Program-made: the position numbers and the translations under genes
Source: an uncultured Haliea sp.
GTDB taxonomy: Bacteria; Pseudomonadota; Gammaproteobacteria; Pseudomonadales; Halieaceae
Direction: 5' to 3'
DNA: 38,023 bases
Assembly: GCA_913062625.1 (NCBI GenBank)
Contig: CAJXWP010000020.1
Location: 1-38,023, forward strand
Part shown: one piece after another, positions 28,354 to 36,523 of the stretch
How the letters are laid out: every line of letters starts with the position of its first letter
How positions within the stretch are numbered: position 1 is the stretch's first letter
The notes under the pieces: generated by a model
Told to the model about the DNA's origin: nothing
What the model saw: only the letters and a program-made list of their open reading frames with translations
Databases searched by the model: none

Positions 28354-29718
28354 TTATTCCCAATAAACCGGGGCAAGCAGCAGCAACAAGATTGTTGGCA
28401 CAGCAATATACCGTAACAGGAAGCGCCAGAGCGAGAAAAACAGATCAGAACCCCGGGCCAGTTCCGGACGCAGAATGTCAGACCGCAGCCCCCAGCCCAC
28501 AAACAATGCGATGAGCAGTGCTGTTAGGGGCAACAATACGTTTGCCGTGACGCTATCCAATAAACTCATCAGATTTGGTTTACCAAGCCATGTTATCCCT
28601 GTTGCCGCTCCAAATGAGTGGACTACCGCTAGGCTCAGCAGCCAAACGACCGCGCCAACGGCGAATGTCGCGGTAAAACGCCCCACTAGAAACTGGCGTT
28701 TTATCGTGGCGACAATGGACTCCAAAATAGCCACGGCTGAACCCAACGCGGCCAGACCCATCAACGCAAAAAAGATCGTGCCTGCTAAATCTCCCTGGTC
28801 GAGGCTGCCGAATGCATAGGGGAGACTAATGAACAGCAGACCCAGACCGGCGGTAGGATTCATATTATTAGCGAATACCACCGAATAGATTGCTAGCCCG
28901 GCCAGCATAGCAATGAGGGTGTCCAATACCGCCACCGCCATTACGGAGCGTCCGATGGGTGTCTGCTGCGGAGCATAGGCGCCGTAGGTGATGCCGATTC
29001 CCACACCTACGCCCAGCGTGAAGAAAGCATGTCCCAACGCTACCAGTGCCGACCGCGGTGTGAAATCAGATAACTTGGTGGAAAACAGATAATCGAGGGT
29101 GGCATCAATATCGCCATAGTCGACTGCGAACTTGAGCAGGAACGCCAACATCACAAGCATCAGCGGCACAGCGATCCAGACCAGCACGCCAAGCCCGCGC
29201 TGAACACCCAGCACTACCGTGCCTGCTGCGACCAGCAAAAATAGACTTTGCCAGTAAATTTGCGCTGGCGACTGTGCCAGATACTGCTTGAAGTGCATTC
29301 CTACTTCTGCTGCCGGAGCTGCGGCAAAAACGCCCTCATACATAAAACCTGCATACGCAAGACTCCATCCCGCGACCACAATGTAAAAGGCGAGAATGAG
29401 AACCCCGGTCACGCAGGCTAAGCCGCCTATCAGCCGCCAACCCCGGGAGAGCCCAGCGCTATCGCTGGCAAGGGTTATGGCCGCCACAGAGCCAGGGCCA
29501 CCGTAACGGCCTACAGCAGCCTCGGCGACCATGACCGGCACCGCAATGAAAAATAAACACAGCACATAAGTGATAACGAATGCCCCACCTCCATACTCGC
29601 CAATCAGATACGAAAAGCGCCACAGGTTTCCTATCCCGACAGCGGAAGCCAATAGCGCCAATACAAATGTAGTGCGCAAACCCCATCGATCCGAGGCATT
29701 AAATGCAGAGATATTCAT
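28354..29718 (-). CDS. neurotransmitter:sodium symporter (NSS/SNF) family transporter
   Basis: This 454-residue transporter has about eleven hydrophobic segments. The N-terminus WGLRTTFVLALLASAVGIGNLWRFSYLI carries the family hallmark (VGLGN-WRFP-like, with the sodium-binding turn) and GGGAFVITYVLCLFFIAVPV follows. The later block ALGHAFFTLGVGVGIGITYG is the helix-6 region. Bacterial members, such as LeuT and MhsT, import amino acids with Na+. No substrate can be named. On the minus strand downstream of and apart from smpB; 55 bases separate its 3' end from ratA. Confidence 0.93.
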   Translation of the reverse strand: MNISAFNASDRWGLRTTFVLALLASAVGIGNLWRFSYLIGEYGGGAFVITYVLCLFFIAVPVMVAEAAVGRYGGPGSVAAITLASDSAGLSRGWRLIGGLACVTGVLILAFYIVVAGWSLAYAGFMYEGVFAAAPAAEVGMHFKQYLAQSPAQIYWQSLFLLVAAGTVVLGVQRGLGVLVWIAVPLMLVMLAFLLKFAVDYGDIDATLDYLFSTKLSDFTPRSALVALGHAFFTLGVGVGIGITYGAYAPQQTPIGRSVMAVAVLDTLIAMLAGLAIYSVVFANNMNPTAGLGLLFISLPYAFGSLDQGDLAGTIFFALMGLAALGSAVAILESIVATIKRQFLVGRFTATFAVGAVVWLLSLAVVHSFGAATGITWLGKPNLMSLLDSVTANVLLPLTALLIALFVGWGLRSDILRPELARGSDLFFSLWRFLLRYIAVPTILLLLLAPVYWE

Positions 29719-29791
29719 CCGAAAAATAGCCAGCTAGTCATAATCTTAGAGTGCCGCACGGCGTCAGATGTGAAAAGAGGAAGATTCACGT

Positions 29792-29818
29792 TTCACCTCT
29801 GAGTCTTGTCCGTATAAT
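29792..29818 (+). promoter_or_regulatory. promoter of smpB, possibly leaderless transcript
   Basis: A perfect TATAAT at 29813-29818, with TTCACC 15 bases upstream (4 of 6 for -35, short spacer). Expected start is about 29825, that is at the smpB ATG (29826). No Shine-Dalgarno sequence is seen before the ATG. Confidence 0.45.
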
Positions 29819-29825
29819 GCCCGCC

Positions 29826-30308
29826 ATGTCAAAGAAGAAACCCAAAAAGCCCAGTAATGTGATCGCCCAAAACAGGCGAGCCAGTTTTGACTATCAACTA
29901 TTGGATACGTTCGAAGCAGGCGTGGCCCTCAGCGGCTGGGAAGTAAAGAGTCTGCGCATGGGCAAAGCGGATCTGGCCGACTCTTACGTGCTAATGAAAA
30001 ATGGCGAAGCTTGGTTGCTGGGAACGCACATTATCCCACTAGACACAGCTTCAACACATTTTGTGACCGACCCCACTCGCACCCGTAAACTGCTCCTGCA
30101 TAAGAAAGAACTGTCGAAGATCGTTGACTCGACTTCGCAAAAAGGTCTCACCTGCGTGTGTACACAAATGTACTGGAAGGGACATCTAGTGAAGGCAAGG
30201 ATCGCGTTGGCTGTCGGCAAAAAAGATCATGATAAGCGTGACACCGAAAAAGATCGCGACTGGAACCGTCAAAAACAACGTATCGTGCGCGATAACGTCA
30301 AGCAATAA
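29826..30308 (+). CDS. smpB: SsrA-binding protein SmpB
   Basis: This 160-residue protein binds tmRNA and carries it to stalled ribosomes. It starts [20 protein letters not shown] and has the OB-fold motifs [20 protein letters not shown] and [31 protein letters not shown], and the basic C-terminal tail [20 protein letters not shown] that sits in the decoding site. Its partner ssrA lies 3.9 kb downstream on the same strand. ATG at 29826 fits the family; an ATG three codons upstream (29817) is inside the -10 hexamer and is unlikely. Confidence 0.97.
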   Translation: MSKKKPKKPSNVIAQNRRASFDYQLLDTFEAGVALSGWEVKSLRMGKADLADSYVLMKNGEAWLLGTHIIPLDTASTHFVTDPTRTRKLLLHKKELSKIVDSTSQKGLTCVCTQMYWKGHLVKARIALAVGKKDHDKRDTEKDRDWNRQKQRIVRDNVKQ

Positions 30309-30335
30309 GGCCCGTTTTCTCAGCGGGTCAACATC

Positions 30336-30365
30336 TTGGCAAGCTTAACCCCCCACTGGTATCAT
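30336..30365 (+). promoter_or_regulatory. promoter of the AsmA-like gene
   Basis: TTGGCA (30336-30341), 18 bases, TATCAT (30360-30365): each hexamer is 5 of 6. Start of transcription falls about 25 bases before the TTG start codon. Confidence 0.55.
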
Positions 30366-30395
30366 GATCTCCCTTAATTCAAGCGGTGTAATCCT

Positions 30396-33300
30396 TTGAA
30401 ACGACGTATTTTTGCCACTGTTGTCATCGTAACTATCGCCGCCCTGTCGTTCTTCGGCAACCAGCTAGCTGGACGCGCTCTCGATGCCAAACTAGCACCC
30501 CTGCTGGCAAAACAACTCGGGCTGCCAGTGCAAGTCGGGCCAATAACGGCGCATCTGCTGCAATTGAGGGCGCAAAGCTCGACATTAACCATGGGGGACG
30601 CGAAGGACCCTGCCGTTGCTGCAACCAATGTCGAGGTCTCACTGGTACTGTCCGCCCTATTGCGCGGCGAAATCCGACTGCGGCACGCCAGCGCTGACGA
30701 CCTCATGGTGCGCCCATCCCGCTGGCCCAGCTCTGATAACCCGGCACCCAAAGATTACGTGTTTCTCGATCAGTGGCTTCCTGGCGACTTACAGGCACAG
30801 ACCGGACATTATGTCAGTGCTGATGGCGACGACTACGCGGTCAATGATCTGCACTGGCAGCGCAAGATGGTGAAAGGGGCGAGCGTGCAATGGTGGGAGC
30901 AACGTGAAGCGGGTAAAGTAACCCTCGACGTAGAACTAAAATCCTTGAAAGACTTACTCCTGCTTGCGCCTGTTCAAATTGATATGACAATGCAGGTGGA
31001 GGAAAACCCGAATTCACTAGTATCCCTAACGGCCAATATTCAACCATCAGAATCCGCAGCCTATTCTCTGAAGGCTGAGGTTCGGATGGCTGACATGGCT
31101 GCACAGATCAATACGATTGGGCAGGAGGCATGGGGTCTCCCAGAGCGCTCGGACATCACCATACCGCTACTCAAGTTAGGACCACTGTTCACATTATTTG
31201 ACACGTATAGCGACTCGAGCGCAACAGAAACTAATGCGGCAACACTCGCCTTAAAACTGCCGCGGTTGTCACTACCTGCACACCAGAGCAACGTCACTAT
31301 CAAGGAAATCCGCCTGCAGGGAGAGATAAGTATGGACACATCTTTCACACTTATCAGCAGCGCACAGGGGGTGCAGGTTAACTCTCTTTCCAGTATCGGG
31401 CCCACCGGCATTTTGACGGGGGAGCTGGCTGTCAAGAGTGGTCGCCAGGGCTGGACAGTGACAGCGGATGTGGGCATGCAAGAGCGAGCTACTAACGCTG
31501 GCTTCGGGTCACAATACATTGGTACAGACTGGCTGTGGAGCACCGGGCATGCAAAGCTCGGTGGCAGCGGGGATACCGGGCAAGCCTTGCTCAATGCGCT
31601 TCGGGGCGATATTTCACTGACAGGACACTACGAGAATAAAGAATCCACACCCGTATCTATTGAAGCGAGACTGGATAACTCGCCGGGGAAGCTGGCACTC
31701 GACCACATCGCTATTGTGTTGGGCAAAGGCCAAATCAGTGGGTCGGCCTCACTGTCAGATAGCGGGCCGCATAAGCTGGTCATGGACCTTAAGGGTAAAA
31801 ATTTGGCGCTAGACTTCCTTGCAACCGATGACGAAGGGCAAGCGCTTCTTGGTATAGCGATACCCAAATACCTTAACAGTTTTCCAAACGTTGACCTCGA
31901 TATGACACTGCTGGTAGAGGGTTTCAAGGCGCCCGAGGTAACCATTACGCAAGCCCAGGCAACCTTAGAGCGAAACGCAGAAGGAGGAAAACTGGTGGTG
32001 AAGGGGATCGGCAAGCATGCTGGCACCTTTGAGCTGGCCCTAGAGACTGACGGAAAGACAGATCAACTCGCCGACCTGCGGCTCAGCGCAACGTTCGATA
32101 AGCTGGATTTTTCTGCCATGTTTAGGCAAGACGGTGAAATTTTTAGCCGTACCTCAGGCAGTATGCATTTTGCAGGCAGGGGCGAAGGGGTCAACGATAT
32201 CTTCAAGGCAATGTCCGGCAGTTCTAGGTTAATCGTAGAAGTTAGAGCCGATAATGACTGGAAAAGGCCATCCAAAAAAACAGAGGAACTGCTGTTCTCG
32301 GGGGATTCCTACCTAGTAACCGACAAAGATAGAATTGTTGGGATTAGACTTAAAAAAATCGATATCGACTCTTTTGATCAAGACCTAACAGGAAGCATCT
32401 CCATCGTGGCTGGCCGAAACCCGTGGCTGACTGCCAAACTAGCATCGGAAAAACTCAACATCTCGGAACTACGCTCTCTTTTACCTTCATCCACAGACGG
32501 TACTGACGAGACAGACCTGCTGTCTGGACTGAGGAAGCTTGGCGCAGTCACGCTGTCACTGAAGGTCAAATCACTGACATTCGACGACGTGGATTTGTCA
32601 GACGTGCAGCTCGAGGCCGTATCAAATACTCGCATATTCGACATAGAGACATTAAATTTCACCACCCGTCACGGTGTAGCGAAAGGCCAGGGAAAGATTT
32701 CATGGGAAGGCGAGCAGGCAGCCTTGAATGCCAGCGCAGACATATCGGATATTGATTTAGACCAATTCCTTATTCAGGGCATGGAAGATCCACATGTTCC
32801 TGTTTCTGGTTCAGCCAAACTGTCTAGCCAGGGAAGTACTATCAGCGAACTGTTAAGCCGCATGACCGGTTATGTTAACCTTCAGGCGACTCAGCCGCAG
32901 CAGGGTAAGTCGCTTCATACACGCCGCAAACTCGAGATGAAGGCAACGCAACTGAGTGATGGTTTAAAGGCGGAAATAACGACCCTGCAGTGGGGAGAAA
33001 GTGACCTGTCAGGCAGTATTGTTTATCGACGCACAACGCCCCGATTACTGAAAATCAATCTACGCAGTAGTGCCCTGTCGCTACTCCCCTGGGAAAATGC
33101 TGAGCTAGCCAAAAAGGCTGAAGCCAAGACAACCAAAACGCCCGAACCCTCCCCTAGCGGCATCAACGCGACTGCCGAATTTGTAGGCGGCATACTACTA
33201 AGCCCACTACGATTTCTTTCTGACACTAGCGGTGATGATGCCACTTCGAGTGAAAAGCTGTTTAGCTCTGAGCCGCTGCCTATAGATGCTATAAAGAATT

Positions 33301-34169
33301 TGAATATCCTAATGGACGTGGAGCTGAATTCACTGAAGAGCAACGTGATAAGTGCGAACGCGCTGAGCTTCAAGGGCAATCTCACCGATGGCAAATGGCT
33401 GGTGAAGACCAGTCTTAACCAGCTAAGCGGAGGCAGTTTAGTGGCCACCGTAAATTTAAATGTTAACGCGGTGCCCGCCGCATTAAGCTTCACCACCACA
33501 TTCAAGACCATGCGCGGGCTAGCAGACCAAAACACCTACCCGCGCAGCGGTTTCATTTCGATTAAAACCCAAGGCAGCAGCGAGGCTGAACTTGCCGCCA
33601 GCACCGATGGACTGCTGTATGCAGAAGTGGGAAAGGGGCCTTTCGACTATTCCAGCTCAGCACTGTTCACAACCAACTTGATCAGTTCCGTTTTTACTAC
33701 CCTGATACCCGGTATCGACCGTGAAAAACCGCAGGTCCAGTGCGGCGTTGTATTAGCGCTGTTCAAGGACGGCAAAGGCATCACACCTTACGGCTTTGCC
33801 TTGCGCACCAATGATGCTAATTTGCTCGGGCACATTCAGGTCGACCTCGGCGAAGAGTCCATAGACATGAGTCTAGACTCTCAAGGCCGCCAGGGTGCCG
33901 GTATTTCTGTCGGAAGTGTCTTTTCCAATACGGTCGACCTAAAAGGTCCTCTCTCCGACCCCGCGATAGTGCCCAATACTGGTAGCATCCTGGTGCGCGG
34001 CTGGGCCGCGGTAATGACTGCCGGCTTGTCTGTGTTAGGCGAAAGCATGGTCAAACGGATTCTGGCCAGCGAAAATCCCTGCCCAGAGATCAATAAGAAG
34101 ATCAGTAAAGACTTGTGCCCCAAGAACGCGCTCGCCGCTTCCTCCGAAATGGTTTGCCCCAAAGCCTGA
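30396..34169 (+). CDS. AsmA-like protein, large (1257 residues)
   Basis: The protein has an N-terminal membrane helix (about residues 4-22, RIFATVVIVTIAALSFFG) and then a very long, beta-rich, periplasmic body with repeated amphipathic strands, as in AsmA/TamB/YhdP-type bridge proteins that move lipids between inner and outer membrane. Patterns such as LKLPRLSLPAHQSNVTIKEI, SGSASLSDSGPHKLVMDLKG and GFISIKTQGSSEAELAASTD recall the AsmA C-terminal repeat, without an exact match I can name. Start is TTG at 30396; no strong ribosome site is visible, so a low translation rate is possible. It lies between smpB and ssrA on the same strand. C-terminus contains four Cys. Assignment to the AsmA superfamily is by build and motif, not by alignment. 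Confidence 0.7.
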   Translation: MKRRIFATVVIVTIAALSFFGNQLAGRALDAKLAPLLAKQLGLPVQVGPITAHLLQLRAQSSTLTMGDAKDPAVAATNVEVSLVLSALLRGEIRLRHASADDLMVRPSRWPSSDNPAPKDYVFLDQWLPGDLQAQTGHYVSADGDDYAVNDLHWQRKMVKGASVQWWEQREAGKVTLDVELKSLKDLLLLAPVQIDMTMQVEENPNSLVSLTANIQPSESAAYSLKAEVRMADMAAQINTIGQEAWGLPERSDITIPLLKLGPLFTLFDTYSDSSATETNAATLALKLPRLSLPAHQSNVTIKEIRLQGEISMDTSFTLISSAQGVQVNSLSSIGPTGILTGELAVKSGRQGWTVTADVGMQERATNAGFGSQYIGTDWLWSTGHAKLGGSGDTGQALLNALRGDISLTGHYENKESTPVSIEARLDNSPGKLALDHIAIVLGKGQISGSASLSDSGPHKLVMDLKGKNLALDFLATDDEGQALLGIAIPKYLNSFPNVDLDMTLLVEGFKAPEVTITQAQATLERNAEGGKLVVKGIGKHAGTFELALETDGKTDQLADLRLSATFDKLDFSAMFRQDGEIFSRTSGSMHFAGRGEGVNDIFKAMSGSSRLIVEVRADNDWKRPSKKTEELLFSGDSYLVTDKDRIVGIRLKKIDIDSFDQDLTGSISIVAGRNPWLTAKLASEKLNISELRSLLPSSTDGTDETDLLSGLRKLGAVTLSLKVKSLTFDDVDLSDVQLEAVSNTRIFDIETLNFTTRHGVAKGQGKISWEGEQAALNASADISDIDLDQFLIQGMEDPHVPVSGSAKLSSQGSTISELLSRMTGYVNLQATQPQQGKSLHTRRKLEMKATQLSDGLKAEITTLQWGESDLSGSIVYRRTTPRLLKINLRSSALSLLPWENAELAKKAEAKTTKTPEPSPSGINATAEFVGGILLSPLRFLSDTSGDDATSSEKLFSSEPLPIDAIKNLNILMDVELNSLKSNVISANALSFKGNLTDGKWLVKTSLNQLSGGSLVATVNLNVNAVPAALSFTTTFKTMRGLADQNTYPRSGFISIKTQGSSEAELAASTDGLLYAEVGKGPFDYSSSALFTTNLISSVFTTLIPGIDREKPQVQCGVVLALFKDGKGITPYGFALRTNDANLLGHIQVDLGEESIDMSLDSQGRQGAGISVGSVFSNTVDLKGPLSDPAIVPNTGSILVRGWAAVMTAGLSVLGESMVKRILASENPCPEINKKISKDLCPKNALAASSEMVCPKA

Positions 34170-34179
34170 AGAATTGCGC

Positions 34180-34185
34180 TATACT
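34180..34185 (+). promoter_or_regulatory. -10 element of ssrA
   Basis: TATACT at 34180-34185 places the transcript start about 34192, seven bases before the mature 5' end. No good -35 is seen at 17 bases; TTGCCC at 34154-34159 is 20 bases away. Confidence 0.5.
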
Positions 34186-34198
34186 TACCGCTCACAAT

Positions 34199-34590
34199 GG
34201 GGGCGATTCGGATTCGACGACGGTTGCGAACCCTGAGGTGCATGCCGTGATGGTAGCCAATCACGTAAATCCAAAGCTGCAAACTATTAGTTGCCAATGA
34301 CGACAACTACGGTGCTCAACTAGCTGCGTAAGCAGTTTTTTGTTGCACTTCTGGCGGATTCGTCCGCCAGCGGTCTTTAGCAAGGTGCCAGCCCCGCGCT
34401 ACTGACTGTCATCTAGAACTGGATCGCTGCAAGGTATGTCTTGGACCGCGCTGCTAAACTTAAACAAGACTCGCCAACTACGTCCTGCCCGTTGGGCTGT
34501 ATGCGGTTAAATTAATTAACGGAATCTAAGCATGTAGAGCTGAAGGCAGAGTACTGGCGGACGCGGGTTCAATTCCCGCCGCCTCCACCA
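34199..34590 (+). ncRNA. ssrA: transfer-messenger RNA (tmRNA)
   Basis: The 5' end GGGGGCGATTCGGATTCGAC and the 3' end GGTTCAATTCCCGCCGCCTCC-ACCA are typical; the first seven bases pair with CGCCTCC just before the discriminator to form the acceptor stem (one G-U pair). The reading frame at 34293-34331 encodes the tag ANDDNYGAQLAA followed by TAA, ending in the protease signal LAA. Length is 392 bases including the encoded CCA. It rescues stalled ribosomes with SmpB (gene at 29826). The 3' end serves as the insertion site of the element to its right. Confidence 0.97.
34563..34590 (+). other. putative attachment site core at ssrA 3' end
   Basis: The T-arm and acceptor end of ssrA (GCGGGTTCAATTCCCGCCG to CCACCA) lies 190 bases before a P4-type integrase gene in the same direction. 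This is the standard position of att sites for this enzyme group. A second copy is expected at the far end of the element; none occurs in the remaining 3.4 kb. Confidence 0.55.
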
Positions 34591-34623
34591 ATTACACATA
34601 TTATATCTTCCAATGCGTCCTTA

Positions 34624-34647
34624 AAGCCATGTTTATCATGGCTTTTT
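34624..34647 (+). terminator. terminator downstream of ssrA
   Basis: AAGCCATG, a 5-base loop, CATGGCTT and six T. It lies 33 bases past the CCA end and would terminate ssrA transcription. Confidence 0.85.
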
Positions 34648-34688
34648 TGGTTATACTCCATCCCATGCTATCCAATACGTCTGAGTAC

Positions 34689-34751
34689 ATACCGTCAAAT
34701 TCACCGGTACAAGTGCCGGTACATTGGATACCAATAATATTGATACCGTCA
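34689..34751 (+). repeat. direct repeats upstream of the integrase
   Basis: ATACCGTCA occurs at 34689-34697 and 34743-34751; CCGGTACA occurs at 34704-34711 and 34716-34723 (12-base step); and TTGGATACC and TTGATACC lie between. This nest could hold arm-type integrase sites or an operator of the integrase promoter. Confidence 0.5.
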
Positions 34752-34780
34752 TATGTATTGAGTAGGCATGGAGCATCATA

Positions 34781-35983
34781 ATGGGCAGACTAACCACGAC
34801 GGAAGTCAAACAAGCCAAAGCCGGGGATAATGTACGAAAGCTCACCGACGGCGGCGGACTGCATCTACAAGTACAGCCCACTGGTGCCCGATATTGGCGT
34901 TATGACTACCGTTATGCTGGCAAGCGGAAAACCCTGGCTCTTGGAGTCTACCCTGAGGTGTCACTCAAGAAAGCCAGGGAGAAACACCAGGAAGCCAGAG
35001 GCAAACTCAGCGAAGGGATAGACCCCGGTGAGCAGAGGAAGGTCGAGAAACTCACCCGGCACATCGCTGCCGCTGACAGCTTCGAGGCTGTAGCTCGTGA
35101 ATGGTCCCAGACCAAGATGTGCGACAAGTCAAAGAGCCATCAAAACCGTACGATGCGCGCCCTCGAGAAAGACTTGTTTCCCTGTATCGGCAACCGCCCC
35201 ATCTCCAGCATTACAGCCCCAGAGCTACTAGCCTCGCTCAGGAAGATCGAGGAACGAGGCGCAGTGGAAACAGCTCACCGTGCAAAACAAACTGCCGGAC
35301 AGGTGTTCCGCTACGCAATAGTCACGGGACGCGCCGAGAGGGACCCCTCAGGGGACCTCAAGGGCGCCCTGAAAGATCCGAAGAAAAAACATCTAGCTGC
35401 CATCACCGAACCTGCACAAGTTGGCCGCCTACTGTTGGCGATTGACGGCTATACAGGGACACCTGCCGTGCGTGCCGCACTGCGGTTGTCCCCTCTTCTT
35501 TTCCAGCGGCCTGGAGAGATTCGGCACATGGAGTGGACAGAAATTGACTGGGAGGCCAAGCGCTGGGAGATTCCTGCCGACAAGATGAAAATGCGGCAGC
35601 CGCACATTGTACCTCTCAGCCACCAAGCTCTTGAAATTTTACTCGAGATTCACCCACTGACTGGTCGAGGTAGTTACGTGTTCCCCAGCGCCAGAGGAGC
35701 CAGTCGCTGCTTGTCCGAGAACGGTGTTCGTACTGCTTTGAGATCAATGGGCTACGACAACGACACCATGACTCCGCATGGTTTCAGGGCCATGGCACGT
35801 ACCCTACTGGATGAGGTGCTGGAGTACCGTGTTGATTGGATTGAGCATCAGTTGACACACGCTGTTAAAGACCCCAATGGCCGTGCTTACAACAGGACAG
35901 CACACCTAGCGGGACGAGCCAAGATGATGCAGGACTGGGCAGACTACCTCGAAAATCTCAGGCTCAAAGCTGCCCCTCACTAG
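34781..35983 (+). CDS. int: tyrosine integrase, P4 type (DUF4102 arm-binding domain)
   Basis: This 400-residue site-specific recombinase has an N-terminal arm-binding domain (LTDGGGLHLQVQPTGARYWR then TLALGVYPEVSLKKAREKHQ), a core-binding domain (about 98-195) and a C-terminal catalytic domain. Catalytic residues that I can place are Arg243 (QRPGEIR), His333 and Arg336 (PHGFRAMAR), His360 (EHQLTH) and the nucleophile Tyr370 (NGRAYNR). The ATG is preceded by GGAG at 34770. Enzymes of this group commonly use tRNA or tmRNA 3' ends; the gene sits 190 bases after ssrA and points away from it. The frame is intact, so excision is possible. Confidence 0.96.
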   Translation: MGRLTTTEVKQAKAGDNVRKLTDGGGLHLQVQPTGARYWRYDYRYAGKRKTLALGVYPEVSLKKAREKHQEARGKLSEGIDPGEQRKVEKLTRHIAAADSFEAVAREWSQTKMCDKSKSHQNRTMRALEKDLFPCIGNRPISSITAPELLASLRKIEERGAVETAHRAKQTAGQVFRYAIVTGRAERDPSGDLKGALKDPKKKHLAAITEPAQVGRLLLAIDGYTGTPAVRAALRLSPLLFQRPGEIRHMEWTEIDWEAKRWEIPADKMKMRQPHIVPLSHQALEILLEIHPLTGRGSYVFPSARGASRCLSENGVRTALRSMGYDNDTMTPHGFRAMARTLLDEVLEYRVDWIEHQLTHAVKDPNGRAYNRTAHLAGRAKMMQDWADYLENLRLKAAPH

Positions 35984-36181
35984 GTTTAGAAGACGATATT
36001 TGAATAAAAAAATATAAGCTAAGAAGACCTATCCTCCCCGTAGCATATCGTCCAATAGATTTCATAGATTTAATTTCGTCCAAGATGTAGAAATCTCAGA
36101 AAAGCTATTGCGAGTTCCTCATTATCTATTGAACCCAATCGGAAAGTATTGGAACCATTGATAAAAAATAGAGGAATTTTT

Positions 36182-36412
36182 ATGTTGGCAAAAGAAAATA
36201 AATCGACAGAACAGCCTAACCGGCTGATCCGCATTCGCGAAGTTCTTGATCTAACAGGATTATCTAGATCCTACATCTACGCTTTAGCAGAGGATGGCCG
36301 ATTCCCACAAAGCGTTTCTCTTGTGCGTGGAGGTACTTCTCGCGCCTGGGTAGCGGCTGAGGTACAAAGGTGGATAAACAATCGAATCGCAGAACGTGAT
36401 ATGGAGGCATAA
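36182..36412 (+). CDS. alpA: AlpA-like excisionase/transcription regulator
   Basis: This 76-residue protein has the AlpA/MerR-like winged helix: NRLIRIREVLDLTGLSRSYI, then YALAEDGRFPQSVSLVRGGT and RAWVAAEVQRWINNRIAERD. AlpA family proteins activate the integrase or other genes of P4-like and CP4-57-like elements and may act as excision factors. ATG at 36182 with GAGGAA upstream; an upstream TTG at 36149 has no ribosome site. It lies 198 bases after int, in an AT-rich gap that probably contains its promoter. Only three bases separate it from the next small ORF. Confidence 0.85.
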   Translation: MLAKENKSTEQPNRLIRIREVLDLTGLSRSYIYALAEDGRFPQSVSLVRGGTSRAWVAAEVQRWINNRIAERDMEA

Positions 36413-36415
36413 GCC

Positions 36416-36523
36416 ATGAAAAATCACGCAGCAGGTAAAACGACAGTTGTCGGAGGCTTGGCCCCTGAGAAGGCGGGCCAAGATCCTATCAAGCACTCAA
36501 AAAAAAATGACACAAGACTATGA
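36416..36523 (+). CDS. 35-residue small protein, unknown function
   Basis: The ATG at 36416 follows GGAGG (36403-36407, inside the alpA 3' end) at good spacing, and the TGA overlaps the ATG of the RepA-like gene by four bases (ATGA). The peptide is basic and begins MKNHAAGKTTVVGGLAPEKA, ending KHSKKNDTRL; no hydrophobic segment and no known motif. Its place, an overlap at each end and the good ribosome site, speak for real translation, possibly mainly to couple alpA and rep expression. Too small for family recognition. Confidence 0.6.
   Translation: MKNHAAGKTTVVGGLAPEKAGQDPIKHSKKNDTRL

Noticed and set aside
30311-30327. CCCG...CGGG hairpin after smpB as terminator
   Set aside because: Four to five base pairs only and no T run.
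34881-35021. Alternative frames within the integrase and other antisense frames across the window
   Set aside because: They are shadows of well-supported genes with family motifs in the main frame.
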